A stretch of DNA of 40,438 nt from Thermosynechococcaceae cyanobacterium YX3bin19 (GTDB lineage Bacteria; Cyanobacteriota; Cyanobacteriia; Thermosynechococcales; Thermosynechococcaceae). The stretch is from positions 1 to 40,438 of the forward strand of contig JAUJON010000015.1 of NCBI GenBank assembly GCA_030447595.1, in the 5' to 3' direction. Positions 8,385-18,004 of the stretch are shown one piece after another. The notes under the pieces were generated by a model. It did no database searches. It worked only from the letters and a program-made list of their open reading frames with translations, and had not been told where the DNA came from. The translations under genes were made by a program, and so were the position numbers. Every line of letters begins with the position of its first letter. The first letter of the stretch is position 1.

Positions 8385-8969
8385 TCACCATCTCTGTTGG
8401 TCAGCCGGATCACCATAAGGGTCTTGGCTAGCGGGACGGATGTTGCCATACTGACCCTGAGCTGGCGAGCCGCCTCCTGACATCATCTTCTTAACTGCCA
8501 TAGCAGCTATACCCGCCATCGCTCCCTTTACGAGCGGGTTGCTGAAAGCATTAGTGCCTCCACCACCCATAAGGCCTCCTGCAGTGCCACCCATTAATTG
8601 ACCCAGCAGATCTGGTTGCTGTTGGTGCATCCGGCCTGTTACTTGAGCAAGATAGTTGGGGTCTTGAAAGCGATCATCCTGACCGTCTTGGTCTAGGTCA
8701 GGGAAATTGAAGTTTTGCTGCCGCGTCTGCTGCCGCAGATATTGGCCATACTGCATACGTTCTTGGGGTGACATCCGGCCAAAGGCTTCCTGGGCAGACT
8801 CCTGATAAAGGTCATGGGGCATTTGCCTAGATACTTGCTGATAGCGGCGTGAAACTTCCTCATCTGAGTACCCCTCATGGGGAGCACCTTGCTCGTAGCG
8901 ATTAACAAAATCGTGGTAGTCATGCTCTGATCCCTGTCCACCGCCGAGTATGTTTTGTAGAAAGTTCAT
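8385..8969 (-). CDS. Conserved hypothetical protein, Gln/Gly-rich with C-terminal helix
   Basis: A 194-residue protein starting MNFLQNILGGG. The first half is polar with regular tyrosines and glutamines (DFVNRYEQG, YSDEEVSRRYQQV, LYQESAQEAFGRMSPQER). The middle has an acidic DLDQDGQDD run that resembles a calcium-binding loop without a full EF hand. The end has a Gly-rich stretch and a hydrophobic helix (LVKGAMAGIAAMAVKKMM). No signal peptide is evident. It resembles a conserved cyanobacterial hypothetical family. The lipoprotein gene lies downstream on the same strand, so they may form a pair acting at the envelope. Confidence 0.65.
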   Translation of the reverse strand: MNFLQNILGGGQGSEHDYHDFVNRYEQGAPHEGYSDEEVSRRYQQVSRQMPHDLYQESAQEAFGRMSPQERMQYGQYLRQQTRQQNFNFPDLDQDGQDDRFQDPNYLAQVTGRMHQQQPDLLGQLMGGTAGGLMGGGGTNAFSNPLVKGAMAGIAAMAVKKMMSGGGSPAQGQYGNIRPASQDPYGDPADQQRW

Positions 8970-9278
8970 CTGTCTCTCCTAAAGCTTTAGTAACCAGGTT
9001 CCTGTGGGTGAGGAACTCGACTGCTCAGTACAGTATCTAGCCTGCTCCTTGGAGAACATCTACCTATAGGGTCACCTTTGGGCGCTCTAAGCTGCTGTGA
9101 AATTAATTTCTAGTGCGGGTCATCCTCTAGATACAGTGGCTTTCGATTGGATAAACCAGCCAAGTGCATCTTGAGTGGATGTAGTCTCAAGGGATCTAGC
9201 GAACAAGACTGGCTCCCGCCTGGTTGAGACGGATGCTGAAGAGATGACACAATAACTTTACAAGACTACAGAAACGTA
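8970..9278. other. 309-base divergent intergenic region
   Basis: Separates the minus-strand hypothetical gene 8385-8969 from the plus-strand ferritin gene. It must hold promoters for both. I could not identify a convincing Fur box or hairpin by eye. Confidence 0.4.
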
Positions 9279-9725
9279 ATGCGAATGAAAGAGCTTGACC
9301 GGGAAACGACCAATGACTTACTGAACTCAATTATGGAATTTGAGCTAGCAGGGGTGGTGCGCTACACTCACTACTCGCTGATGGTAACTGGACCAAACCG
9401 GATTCCAATTGTAGATTTTTTTAAGGCGCAAGCAACAGAATCTTTGGCCCATGCCCAGCAAGTCGGGGAAATTCTCACTGGGTTAGAGGGACATCCAACT
9501 CTGCGGATCGCCCCGATCGAGGAATCTTTTCGGCACTCTGTGCAGGATATTATTAAGGAGAGCATTTCCCACGAGAAAAAGGCTCTGGATCTTTACAAGG
9601 CTTTGTTGGAAACCGTAACCAATGCCAGCATCTATCTGGAAGAGTTCGCTCGCACAATGATTAGCCAAGAAGAAATGCATGGGCTAGAGATGCGCAAAAT
9701 GTTGCGGGATTTCAGCGGGCACTAG
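9279..9725 (+). CDS. Ferritin-like protein (bacterioferritin family)
   Basis: A 148-residue four-helix protein. Likely di-iron ligands, by spacing to bacterioferritin, are E22 in EFELAGVVRY with Y29, E54 and H58 in ESLAHAQ, E99 in HEKKAL, and E131/H134 in QEEMH. The heme-ligand methionine of E. coli Bfr aligns with leucine 56, so heme binding looks unlikely. It should oxidise and store ferrous iron in the cytoplasm. The FTR1 permease starts 36 bases downstream on the same strand, suggesting an iron import and storage operon. The E54/S55 offset at the second ligand site is unusual and the ligand assignment is approximate. Confidence 0.82.
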   Translation: MRMKELDRETTNDLLNSIMEFELAGVVRYTHYSLMVTGPNRIPIVDFFKAQATESLAHAQQVGEILTGLEGHPTLRIAPIEESFRHSVQDIIKESISHEKKALDLYKALLETVTNASIYLEEFARTMISQEEMHGLEMRKMLRDFSGH

Positions 9726-9760
9726 CAAATTCCATTTGCCCAACACTTTCAGGAACAATT

Positions 9761-10639
9761 ATGGATTTTAGTTCTGCCCTGCCAACCTTTGTGGTTACCT
9801 TGCGTGAAGGGGTTGAAGCTGCCCTGGTTGTGGGCATTGTCTTGGCTTACTTGAAAAAAGCTAACCAAAGCCAGCTAAACTTTTGGGTTTTGGGGGGAGT
9901 TGTGGCTGGAATTGCCGGGAGCTGCTTGATTGGCCTTGGTTTTACCTGGTTTATCCAGGGCCTAGCGACTTCTACTCCCAAGTATGCACCTGTGATTGAG
10001 TCTTTATTCAAAGGTATTGTCAGCGTAATGGCGATCGCCCTGCTGACTTGGATGCTGGTCTGGATGACTCAACAGGCTCGTCAGTTAAAAGGCCAGGTGG
10101 AAGGGGAGCTCGGTACAGTCCTGCAACAGGATCGGCGAGCCGGTTGGGGCGTGTTTGGCTTAGTGGGTGTAGCTGTTCTCCGTGAAGGCTTTGAAACAGT
10201 CCTATTCCTCATGGCCAACTTGCAGCAGGGAGCGGTACCAGTCTTGGGGGCGATCGCGGGGCTGCTAGGGGCAGCCGGGATTGGTGTATTGCTATTTAAG
10301 TGGGGGGTCCAATCAACGTTCGCGCCTTTTTCCAGGTAATGGGGCGCTGCTGCTGCTAATTGTCTCCGGGCTAGTGATTTCAGCTTTGAAAAGCTTTGAT
10401 GCAGCAGCAGGCACCTGGCTCAGCTTGAGCCGCAGTATGCTTCTTTATGCGTTTATGGCGGTCGCTCCTGCCTCTTGGGTCCCCTGGTTTGGGATGCAAC
10501 AAATGTTTTGCCTGATAGCCAGTTCCGGGGGGTTCTCCTGAAAGCGCTGTTCGGTTACCGGCAAAAGTTGTACCTGGTGCAGGCGATCGGCTATAGCTTG
10601 TTCTTAACGGTCACAGGGTTTATTTATTTCAGAATTTAG
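9761..10639 (+). pseudogene. FTR1-family iron permease, about three frameshifts
   Basis: The intact first part (to about 10305) has the hallmark REGVE near residue 16 in helix 1 and a second LREGFETVLFL in a later helix, the two acidic motifs FTR1 uses to move iron. After KWGV the protein continues in another frame as INVRAFFQVMG, then in a third as ALLLLIVSGLVISALKSF through SWVPW. After one more change it reads VWDATNVLPDSQF to the end FIYFRI at 10639. The sum is about 290 residues, a normal FTR1 length, with shifts near 10311, 10342 (GGGG) and 10495. It lies just downstream of the ferritin gene. Sequencing indels are likely. Confidence 0.8.
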
Positions 10640-10723
10640 GGGATCGGGCTACAGTTTCCCCCAGTACTAGACAGTGATAAAGCGCTGCATCCGATGTTGG
10701 GTTCCCCTCAGTTGAGCGACAAC

Positions 10724-11407
10724 TTAGAGCATACATGGAGCCTGACGGAGTTCCGCTAAGTTTAGCTGGCCCAGTTGCTCATAGGCCTGCTCGATCACCC
10801 GTTTCCCTCGCAGGAATCCGGTGCTTGCCCCTGGGCAGATGTAGCTTAATGTCTCAACCGTAAAGCGATCGCGCAACTTCTGAACGCTCTGGAGTTGTCG
10901 CGGCCAGTGAAATGTTTTGCTAGTTCTTAAAGGCGTCGGTTGCCCCTGTTGATTAGGCAGCAAGTGCCGACCAGAAAACAGCACCCCTTGAAAGCAACTG
11001 TGGTAGAGGCAAGCTGTACCCGGAGAATGACCAGGCGTCCATAGAACTTGGCTTTGAGCGCTCAGATGAAACTCACTCTGCCAAGAGGTGACGGTTAATG
11101 GCAGTAGATAGGCCTCTTGTTCCTGAACCAGCACTTGGCATCCAAGTCCCTGCTGGATTTGGGATATGTTGCCAACACCACCACGATGGGTAATCACGAG
11201 CCACTGTACACCGCCTTGCTGGGAGAGAAACTCTTGATTGACTAGATTCCAAGCTGGACAATCTACAAGGATGTTGGAGTTGTTCTCTACAATAAGGTAA
11301 GCAGTGCCCCTAGAGTGTCTCGATTAGGGGAAAAGCAAAGATAGAGTCAAAAAAATCCTCCGGGGTGTTTTGTTTGAGAGACTTTGTGCTTCTGGATGAG
11401 ATTTCAT
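10724..11407 (-). pseudogene. MBL-fold hydrolase lacking the usual HxHxDH motif, N-terminus frameshifted
   Basis: The open frame from about 11314 to 10724 reads GTAYLIVENNSNILVDC, then LVITHRGGVGN, then LWTPGHSPGTACLY and FSGRHLLP, which is the metallo-beta-lactamase order of strands. The canonical HxHxDH position is THRGGVGN, so the usual zinc ligands are mostly missing, while the later H in TPGHSPG is kept. Upstream, FAFP and NRDTLG appear in neighbouring frames, separated by one-base changes in C4 and G4 runs. The likely ATG is at 11405-11407. The substrate cannot be told. It is convergent with the FTR1 gene. Confidence 0.65.
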
Positions 11408-11531
11408 GGGAGGTAATTTATCCAACATACTTTGAGCTCCTGCTGAAGCTTCAGTTGAGTTCTAGCGCCTCAAAGACTGGCTTTCGCTCTTGTGACGTTT
11501 CACCTAATTAATCTCTTCAGACTTATTAAGC

Positions 11532-13010
11532 ATGATCTGGCTTGCTTTGCTTCTACTTGGACTAACAACCTACCTGATTGTGCAGCGCAGCGTTGCTCGT
11601 ATTACCCAGACGCCGTGGTGGATGCTCTGGCTGGTACTAATGCTACCTGCTTTTGTCATCTGCTTTTGGACCCTAGCCTATGGATCGCAACAGCCCGTTC
11701 CATCTGCACTTCTGGTGGGATCTTTTATCTTAAGTTCTACGCTGTACTTTGTGCTGGTTCGGCGAGTGGCGAGCCTCTACAGCACCTGGCACTCCTGCAA
11801 AACCAGCGCTTAAAACTCAGGAGGGTGGGGATACACCTGACGTCAAGGCAGCCCTGCGCCCGATGAATAAAGCGAAGAGGCAGCGCTGCAGAATTGCTTC
11901 CCTTGGTCTATCTACTACCTGCAGAATGTCGAATATCGTCCGCAAGCAATTATTTGTCGAGGTCAACTCCGCTCTACCCCCGAAGTCGCTTATCAAACTG
12001 TTAAGGAGAATGTTCAAGCTCACTTTGGCGATCGCTTTATCGTCATTTTCAACAGGGAGCCAATAACAAGCTTTTGCGGTTGTGCTAAATCCGCAACAGC
12101 AGCGTGCCAATCAGAATCAAGCTTTGACCCGGCCTGTCCTTGCATTCAGTTTACTGTTGGCAACCTTGGTTACTACCACCTAGCTGGGGTAGAGATAGCA
12201 GATGCGTCAGTTTCACCAGAATCCATCCTGTCCAAGCCAGCAGTGCTGTTATCGGGCACCCTACGCGCTGGCCCTAATCACGATCCTGGGTATTCATGAG
12301 TTAGGCACTATCTAACGGCTCGGTTCTACAAAATTCGCGCCACTTTACCCTACTTTATTCCGGTGCCGTTTGCGATTGGTACATTTGGCGCTTTTATCCA
12401 GCTCCGCTCTCCGATACCGAACCGCAAAACCTTGTTTGATGTCGGCATTTCTGGACCTTTATCGGGCCTTGTAGCAACTTTGCCCCTACTGTTCTGGGGC
12501 CTAGCAAATTCCACTGTGGTACCTCTACCAGAAAAAGTAGAGGTGCTAAACTTCAACGCCTTCAACCCTAATTTTTCGATTCTGTTGGCCTTGTTGAGTA
12601 AATTAACCCTCGGGAGCGAACTAGCTGTATCAGAGGCGATTAAACTTCATCCCGTCGCTGTCGCCGGGTGCCTAGGGTTAGTTGTCACAGCCCTGAATCT
12701 AATGCCTGTAGGCCAACTGGATGGGGGCCACATTGTCCATGCGATGCTGGGCCAGCGGGCTAGTGCTGTGGTTAGCCAAGTGGCACGGTTCTTGATCTTA
12801 TTACTGTCGCTCATTCAGCCTTGGCTACTATTCTGGGCTATTATTCTGTTTTTTATGCCTGCCGTCGATGAACCTGCCCTCAATGATGTCAGTGAACTAG
12901 ACAACCACCGCGATTTTTATGGCTTATTAGCCCTGGGCCTGTTACTACTGATTGTTCTACCTGCGCCTCAATTTGTCATGGAGCTTCTATTTGGGGCAGC
13001 GCCTGCTTAA
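11532..13010 (+). pseudogene. EGY-like site-2 protease (peptidase M50), several frameshifts
   Basis: The N-terminal membrane segment starts MIWLALLLLGLTTYLIVQRS. A soluble domain follows in other frames (NCFPW, YYLQNVEYRPQAIICRGQLR, AYQTVKENVQAHFGDRF). The zinc site HELGH is recovered near 12294-12310 if one base is added (IHELG-HYLTAR). From 12360 the frame is clean (PVPFAIGTFGAFIQLRSP) and includes LNLMPVGQLDGGH, the aspartate motif that completes the active site. This layout matches the cyanobacterial/plastid EGY group, which cuts membrane proteins within the bilayer. At least four indels are needed. The stop overlaps the convergent RibD-like gene by 4 bases. Confidence 0.78.
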
Positions 13011-13714
13011 ACGTTATTCTCCGAACGCAGCAGGCGATAGTGGAGAAATACTTCTTGTCCTCTGGATTGCACACTTAAAAGCTCCAGGTGAGGGGCTACG
13101 TCTGCTAAAAAGCCCTTACCCGCAACCGGGGTTGGGGCATTGGCTCCCCCTAGCAGTAAAGGGCAGATCGTTAGCTGGAGTTCATCAATCAGATCCACAG
13201 ACAACAGTGAGGCTACCAATTTCCCACCCCCGAGGATGGCTAACCGCAGCAAGTTTGCTGCAGCCAAGTGTTGAAAGGCAACAATCCAGTCAATTCCAGG
13301 ATCAGGGCGTTTTGGATCAAGGCGCATGGGCGTAAGAACTTCGTCAAATCCAGGTCGGTCGTGCCAGCGAGCCGCCCCTGAAGCTGTCGTGAGCAGCCAG
13401 CGAGGAACCGCTTGACAAAAAAACGGCAGTTGTGGGTCAATCTGAGCGGAATGAGAGCAAACAATCTGAACTGGCTGCGGCGGCTTGCCCTGTTGTTCCC
13501 GCTGCTCAAGCAAGTCAGGACTCGTAACCTTTAAGGTTGTACCGTAGGCTCGCAAGGTTCCGGCACCCAACAGCACCCCATCGGCTTGAGCAATTTGTGC
13601 TTCTAGGTGGCGCTTGTCTACCCGGGAACCAAATCGTGCGGGAGAGCGCTGGGCATCGGCAATTTTGCCGTCTGCACTCACGGCTAAAACAACCGTTGTA
13701 TGAGGCCTATCCAT
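13007..13714 (-). CDS. RibD C-terminal-domain (dihydrofolate-reductase-fold) reductase
   Basis: A 235-residue protein with the RibD reductase pattern. It opens with VVLAVSADGKIAD at 8-20, then has LLGAGTLRAYGTTL, and ILGGGKLVASLL for the NADPH site. There is no deaminase domain, so it is a stand-alone reductase. It may carry out the pyrimidine reductase step of riboflavin synthesis or a related reduction. It is intact and its end overlaps the M50 gene in tail-to-tail fashion. Confidence 0.8.
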   Translation of the reverse strand: MDRPHTTVVLAVSADGKIADAQRSPARFGSRVDKRHLEAQIAQADGVLLGAGTLRAYGTTLKVTSPDLLEQREQQGKPPQPVQIVCSHSAQIDPQLPFFCQAVPRWLLTTASGAARWHDRPGFDEVLTPMRLDPKRPDPGIDWIVAFQHLAAANLLRLAILGGGKLVASLLSVDLIDELQLTICPLLLGGANAPTPVAGKGFLADVAPHLELLSVQSRGQEVFLHYRLLRSENNV

Positions 13715-13822
13715 TGAGGGAGTCTGTTGTTTGGACTTCTTGACCTTGGGGAACCGTTAGACTATTAGTCTCAGTCGGTACTCTAAGTATGCCGGAGTCG
13801 CAAGTAATGGGGTAATGGACTG

Positions 13823-14503
13823 ATGAAAGACAAGCTGATTAACTGGATTGGGCTTACCTGGGATGCAGTGCACAGCAATACCTACTGGATGGCCTGGAAT
13901 CTATTTTTGGCCTTTATTCCCCTGGCGTTGAGTATTTGGCTGTTCCGCCAGCGGGTGAAACCCAAACGCGCTAATTCCACTGCCGCTACTCTCAAGGCCT
14001 TCCCGACTCCCCTCTGGTGGTTGGGGCTGCTTGTGTTCATTGTGTTTTTGCCCAATGCCCCTTACGTCTTAACTGATGTCATTCACCTGATTCACGATAT
14101 TCGCCGAATCAATTCTGTCTGGTTGATCACCCTAGTTCTGATTCCTCAGTACATCCTGTTTATCTTTGCTGGCTTTGAAGCCTATGTCATTTCCCTAATT
14201 AACTTAGGGTATTTTTTGCATCGACAAGGCTGGGCAAGAGCAATTTGGGGAACCGAGTTGGTGATTCACGGCCTGAGTGCGGTCGGGATTTATTTAGGCC
14301 GATTTCTGCGCTTCAATAGCTGGGATCTGGTGACTCAACCCGATTCTTTAGTGGGCAGTGTTCTAGAGGATGTGGTGGGGAAACGCCCGCTGGTTGTGAT
14401 CGCCGTTACCTTTGGGGTAATTACCGGTTTGTACTGGCTACTGAAAGGCGTGACTTTGGCAATTGCCGCCTACTGGAAGTCATCTCGTAAAGTTTCGGCC
14501 TAA
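13823..14503 (+). CDS. DUF1361 integral membrane protein
   Basis: A 226-residue protein with six or so hydrophobic helices and the DUF1361 hallmark FLPNAPYVLTDVIHL at about 75-89, followed by HDIRRIN. Function unknown for the family. The N-terminal MKDKLINWIGLTWDAV looks like a short cytoplasmic lead-in. It is intact, and its stop overlaps by 4 bases the end of the nucleotidyltransferase on the other strand. Confidence 0.8.
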   Translation: MKDKLINWIGLTWDAVHSNTYWMAWNLFLAFIPLALSIWLFRQRVKPKRANSTAATLKAFPTPLWWLGLLVFIVFLPNAPYVLTDVIHLIHDIRRINSVWLITLVLIPQYILFIFAGFEAYVISLINLGYFLHRQGWARAIWGTELVIHGLSAVGIYLGRFLRFNSWDLVTQPDSLVGSVLEDVVGKRPLVVIAVTFGVITGLYWLLKGVTLAIAAYWKSSRKVSA

Positions 14504-15303
14504 CCATCCCCAGCCGCAAAAGTGCGAACGGCTCGAACCAAATCTTCAGGTGTACCAATGTCCAGGTAGGTCCCTGTAGCAAAAACTTCAGCTTCAACCC
14601 GCAGGCCGCTGGTGATCGCCGCCTGAATAACATCGCCAATCGGCAGCTCCCGGAGTTGAGGTAATGGGTTTGCTGCATCTTGGGTTGCTTGAATGGTGGC
14701 CAGGTATTGATGTAGGAAGTGGGTAAAGGCAGGCGTCCAGATGGCAATACCCCACATGTACTGCAAATGGGTTTGGGCCGGTTTCTCGATTACAAGCCGG
14801 ACTCTTCCCTGAGCGTCAAAATCAACCATGCCGGCTTTGTGGGGCTGATCCGTCGGGAACAATCCTAAAACGACATCGGCCTGACTGGTCGCCTGGCGAA
14901 CAAACAACTGGGTAAAGGCGTCATCGGGTTGAAACAGAATGTCTGGAAAGCCCAGGGCTATAAAGGCATCTTGGACAAAGGGATAGGCCTGATCTAGGGT
15001 GTAGGGTACACCAAACGGCAGGCCCATCATCAGATAGCCCAGGTGCATATCCAGCATCGCCCCATCTCTTAAGTAGCCAGGAATATCCCACTTGCCGGGG
15101 CGCAGCACAAAGTACGCCTTGTGAATCCCGGCTAGCCGCATTTTTTCCAGCAGGTAATGGCAAACCACTTTTGGACGAAGACCGCGATCGCCCTCCACAG
15201 TGCGGAAGCCAATGGGGTATAGCTCCTTACTAGCCGGTAAAGGGGCAATCCGGGTTGCCTGTCCTCCTGCAGGTATCAGCCCAATCACTTCCCGCCCTGG
15301 CAC
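14500..15303 (-). CDS. Sugar-nucleotidyltransferase family protein
   Basis: 267 residues. The N-terminal LIPAGGQATRIAPLPASKEL at 9-28 is the nucleotide-binding loop of the glucose-1-phosphate nucleotidyltransferase family, in a variant form (GGQATR for GGxGTR). ALGFPDILFQPDDAF carries the acidic metal region, and EKPAQTHLQYMWGIAIW fits the sugar-phosphate site. DIGTPEDL near the end is typical of the family. It probably makes an NDP-sugar in the cytoplasm. Sugar and base cannot be told from this. It is far from the polysaccharide locus at 27.8 kb but could feed it. Confidence 0.8.
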   Translation of the reverse strand: MPGREVIGLIPAGGQATRIAPLPASKELYPIGFRTVEGDRGLRPKVVCHYLLEKMRLAGIHKAYFVLRPGKWDIPGYLRDGAMLDMHLGYLMMGLPFGVPYTLDQAYPFVQDAFIALGFPDILFQPDDAFTQLFVRQATSQADVVLGLFPTDQPHKAGMVDFDAQGRVRLVIEKPAQTHLQYMWGIAIWTPAFTHFLHQYLATIQATQDAANPLPQLRELPIGDVIQAAITSGLRVEAEVFATGTYLDIGTPEDLVRAVRTFAAGDG

Positions 15304-15473
15304 AATAGCTCTCCTTTATACCGAACTGTAGTAGACGGATTCTACTCCATTTCAAAATGAGAACTGTTGTTTATCAATCGTTACAATTGGATAGAAGACT
15401 AAAGAGAATCTGGAACGTGCTGAGTCTCCTGGGCAGAGGTGCTTTCTAAGAACTGTTTGAAGAGGTAGGCCGT

Positions 15474-16592
15474 ATGAATGGCTCGATTCGCGTTGGTAAT
15501 CTATTTGGTATTCCTTTTTATGTGCATCCCTCCTGGTTTTTAGTACTAGGTTGGGTAACAGTGAGCTACGGCAGTGGGCTGGCCGCCCAATTCCCCCAGC
15601 TAAGTGGGCCGCTACCCTGGCTGTTGGGGTTTGTTTCGGCCCTGTTGCTGTTTGCTTCTGTCCTCGCTCATGAGTTAGGCCATAGTTTTGTGGCCATCCG
15701 GCAAGGTGTTGATGTTAAATCTATCAACTTATTTTTGTTTGGTGGCTTAGCGAGTTTAGAGAAAGAGTCGAAGACTCCCGCGGGTGCCTTTTGGCTGGCG
15801 ATCGCCGGGCCCGCAGTCAGTCTGCTGCTGTTTGGTCTAGTCACTACCATTCTTGCCAGTGGAGTTGCGTCCGGTCCGACGGCTACGGTGCTGCAACTGC
15901 TGGCAACCGTTAACTTGATTATGGCTCTATTCAACTTAATTCCTGGCTTGCCTCTGGATGGTGGTAATGTCTTGAAAGCGCTGGTTTGGAAAATTACGGG
16001 CAATCTCTACAAGGGCATTGCCTTTGCCAGTCGAGCAGGTCAGGTTATTGGTTGGATTGCGGTGATTGCTGGACTGGTACCGCTGCTGTCCGGCAGTTTT
16101 ACTGGAATTTGGACTCTTTTGCTTGGCTGGTTTTTACTCCGCAATGCTAGTTTTACCAGCCAAGCTGCAACGGTGCAGGCTCGGCTGGCAGGGTTAACAG
16201 CAGCCGATGCCGTAGTTCCCAACGGTCCGGTGGTGCAAAGCTCCCTGTCTTTAAGAGAATTTGCCAACGATTACATTATTGGCCACAACCAGTGGCAGCG
16301 GTTTCTGGTTATAGATGAAGCTGGACAACTGGTAGGGGCGATCGCGGTAGATGATTTGAAGACCATTCCCACATCCCGCTGGCCGGAAACCCCGGTCAAA
16401 GAATTGATGCAGCCTACTGAGCTATCAACGACTGTCAAACCTGAGCAATCCCTACTAGATGTCGTGAAGCTGCTAGAGACTAAAAAGCTAACGCAGCTAC
16501 CTGTTGTTCGAGACAATGGCGTTTTGGTAGGGCTGCTAGAAAAAACCACGATTGTTGATTTGATGAAGCACAACCAAACAAAGCCTGCTTAA
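15474..16592 (+). CDS. Site-2 protease with paired CBS domains (Rip3-like M50)
   Basis: An intact 372-residue protein. HELGH is at 66-70 in helix 2, and the second active-site piece NLIPGLPLDGGNV is near 154-166. Four to six membrane segments occupy residues 10-220. Residues 250-370 hold two CBS repeats (FLVIDEAGQLVGAIAVDDL and LPVVRDNGVLVGLLEKTTIV), which bind adenosyl ligands and often control the protease. Start ATG at 15474. The nearby EGY-like gene at 11532 is a second, unrelated-subtype site-2 protease. Confidence 0.92.
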   Translation: MNGSIRVGNLFGIPFYVHPSWFLVLGWVTVSYGSGLAAQFPQLSGPLPWLLGFVSALLLFASVLAHELGHSFVAIRQGVDVKSINLFLFGGLASLEKESKTPAGAFWLAIAGPAVSLLLFGLVTTILASGVASGPTATVLQLLATVNLIMALFNLIPGLPLDGGNVLKALVWKITGNLYKGIAFASRAGQVIGWIAVIAGLVPLLSGSFTGIWTLLLGWFLLRNASFTSQAATVQARLAGLTAADAVVPNGPVVQSSLSLREFANDYIIGHNQWQRFLVIDEAGQLVGAIAVDDLKTIPTSRWPETPVKELMQPTELSTTVKPEQSLLDVVKLLETKKLTQLPVVRDNGVLVGLLEKTTIVDLMKHNQTKPA

Positions 16593-16610
16593 CCCTCGCT
16601 TGCTAACTTT

Positions 16611-16650
16611 CCCTGGGACCAGGACTAAAATCTTGCCCCCCAGGGTTTTC
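16611..16650 (+). terminator. Possible terminator after the site-2 protease
   Basis: CCCTGG at 16611-16616 pairs with CCAGGG at 16640-16645, followed by TTTTC. The loop is long (about 23 bases), so confidence is low. It lies between two convergent genes. Confidence 0.3.
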
Positions 16651-16655
16651 TGTCT

Positions 16656-17675
16656 CTAAGTCAAAGTTCCACTACAGCTTGAACCACACCCAGCAGTACA
16701 GCCATAGCAGAAGGGAGCAGTGCGAATCTCATGAATGACGTCTAAACTGCAGGCTTCCAGTAGCTTGGCAACAGTGAGTGTTTCCCCATTGCGGTCTTTC
16801 GCCGGTAAGTGCTCCATCTGGTTGAAGTCACAGTCATAGATATTGCCGAGATAATCTATAGAAAGTTGGTCTCGGCACATGACATGCTCAACGGTGCTGG
16901 GGTTGTAGTTTGTCTCTAAAAAGCACAGGTAGGGCTGGTGCAAGTCTCGCCGCTGGAGATACTGCTTCGTCCGGCCAATGGGTATGTTGGTGATGGTGAA
17001 GAGGTTATTGAAAGCAACACCAAACTTCTCGTGCAGGTGGCGCTTATAAGCTTGTTCCAGCTCACTTTGCTCTGGTGGTAAAGTGAATTTTTCAGTGGTT
17101 GGCAGCTGGGGATTGTAAACCAAATCCAGAGCTAATCTGGGATCTTGACCATACCCCAGCCGGTTGAGCCATTGTAGTGCCCGGATTGAGGCATCAAACA
17201 CGCCATTACCGCGCATTTTGTCCACACTGTCTTCCAGGTAGCAGGGCAGCGAGGCAACAATCCTCAAGTGGTGCTGAGCACAGTACTCTGGGATATCTCC
17301 AAACCCTCCTACAAAATAGATCGTTAAGTTGGAGCGAACAATGACTTCTTTGCCGGTTGCTCGTGCCGCTTCTACTAGGGGCTTAAAGCCGTAATTCATT
17401 TCTGGAGCACCGCCAGTCAAATCTACAGTCTGAATCTGAGGAAATCGCTGGATCAGCTCAATCAGTTGTTTGTTTACTGACTCAGACAGCTCCTCAGTTC
17501 GCTTAGGTCCCGCTTCTACGTGACAGTGGGCACAGGCTAGGTTACAGCGTCTACCAAGGTTAATCTGTAAGACAGTAATGGTTTGCTTGGTCAGGGGCGC
17601 ACCCAGTTTTTGTCTAAAGGGTACGATGGCTAAATCTGCAACCGGATTAACGATCTGTAGTGAAGTCAAGCTCAT
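16656..17675 (-). CDS. arsS: Arsenosugar biosynthesis radical SAM protein ArsS
   Basis: A 339-residue radical SAM enzyme. The cluster motif is C44-x3-C48-x2-C51 (RRCNLACAHCHVEAGP). The C-terminal DUF3641 part includes FNNLFTITNIPIGR and ends in a Cys-rich site with C323, C326, C330 and C334 (CYGCTAGCGSSC). This matches ArsS, which joins a 5'-deoxyadenosyl group to dimethylarsinous acid in the path to arsenosugars. The usual partner ArsM is not seen nearby. Start ATG at 17675. The IS630 element has inserted about 250 bases upstream. Confidence 0.88.
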   Translation of the reverse strand: MSLTSLQIVNPVADLAIVPFRQKLGAPLTKQTITVLQINLGRRCNLACAHCHVEAGPKRTEELSESVNKQLIELIQRFPQIQTVDLTGGAPEMNYGFKPLVEAARATGKEVIVRSNLTIYFVGGFGDIPEYCAQHHLRIVASLPCYLEDSVDKMRGNGVFDASIRALQWLNRLGYGQDPRLALDLVYNPQLPTTEKFTLPPEQSELEQAYKRHLHEKFGVAFNNLFTITNIPIGRTKQYLQRRDLHQPYLCFLETNYNPSTVEHVMCRDQLSIDYLGNIYDCDFNQMEHLPAKDRNGETLTVAKLLEACSLDVIHEIRTAPFCYGCTAGCGSSCSGTLT

Positions 17676-17922
17676 TTCCCTTGTCAGTAGTGCCTGGAAT
17701 CATTTGCATGCTTTAACAACTATTTTTTTGGCTTTGCCTTAACAAAGTAACGAATATGAATGTCTAGTCGCATCGCACCTGAGACAGCGTTAATTTCAGG
17801 CACGATGCAGTTAAGTCGCACTTCCCGTTTTCCGCTTAGGGTGATGACTGGGTGGCTAGAACAGGAGTCTACTACTTTGGGAAGGCAAAAATCTAGCGTC
17901 CGGCTAGCTCAAGACCGGGATA

Positions 17923-17951
17923 TAGCAGTGCTAAATCGTTTGTGAAAAAGC
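17923..17951 (+). repeat. IS630 left terminal inverted repeat
   Basis: Starts TAGCAGTGCTAAAT and pairs with 19010-19038 in inverse orientation, 23 of 29 matching. Confidence 0.85.
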
Positions 17952-18004
17952 TTAGGGGCACTATGCTTAAGTCGTGATAGTTGCTTTAGTGTGGTCACCT
18001 ACCT

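Noticed and set aside
17760-17945. 61-residue open frame upstream of the IS630 element
   Set aside because: It crosses the left end of the insertion, has no ribosome binding site and resembles no family.
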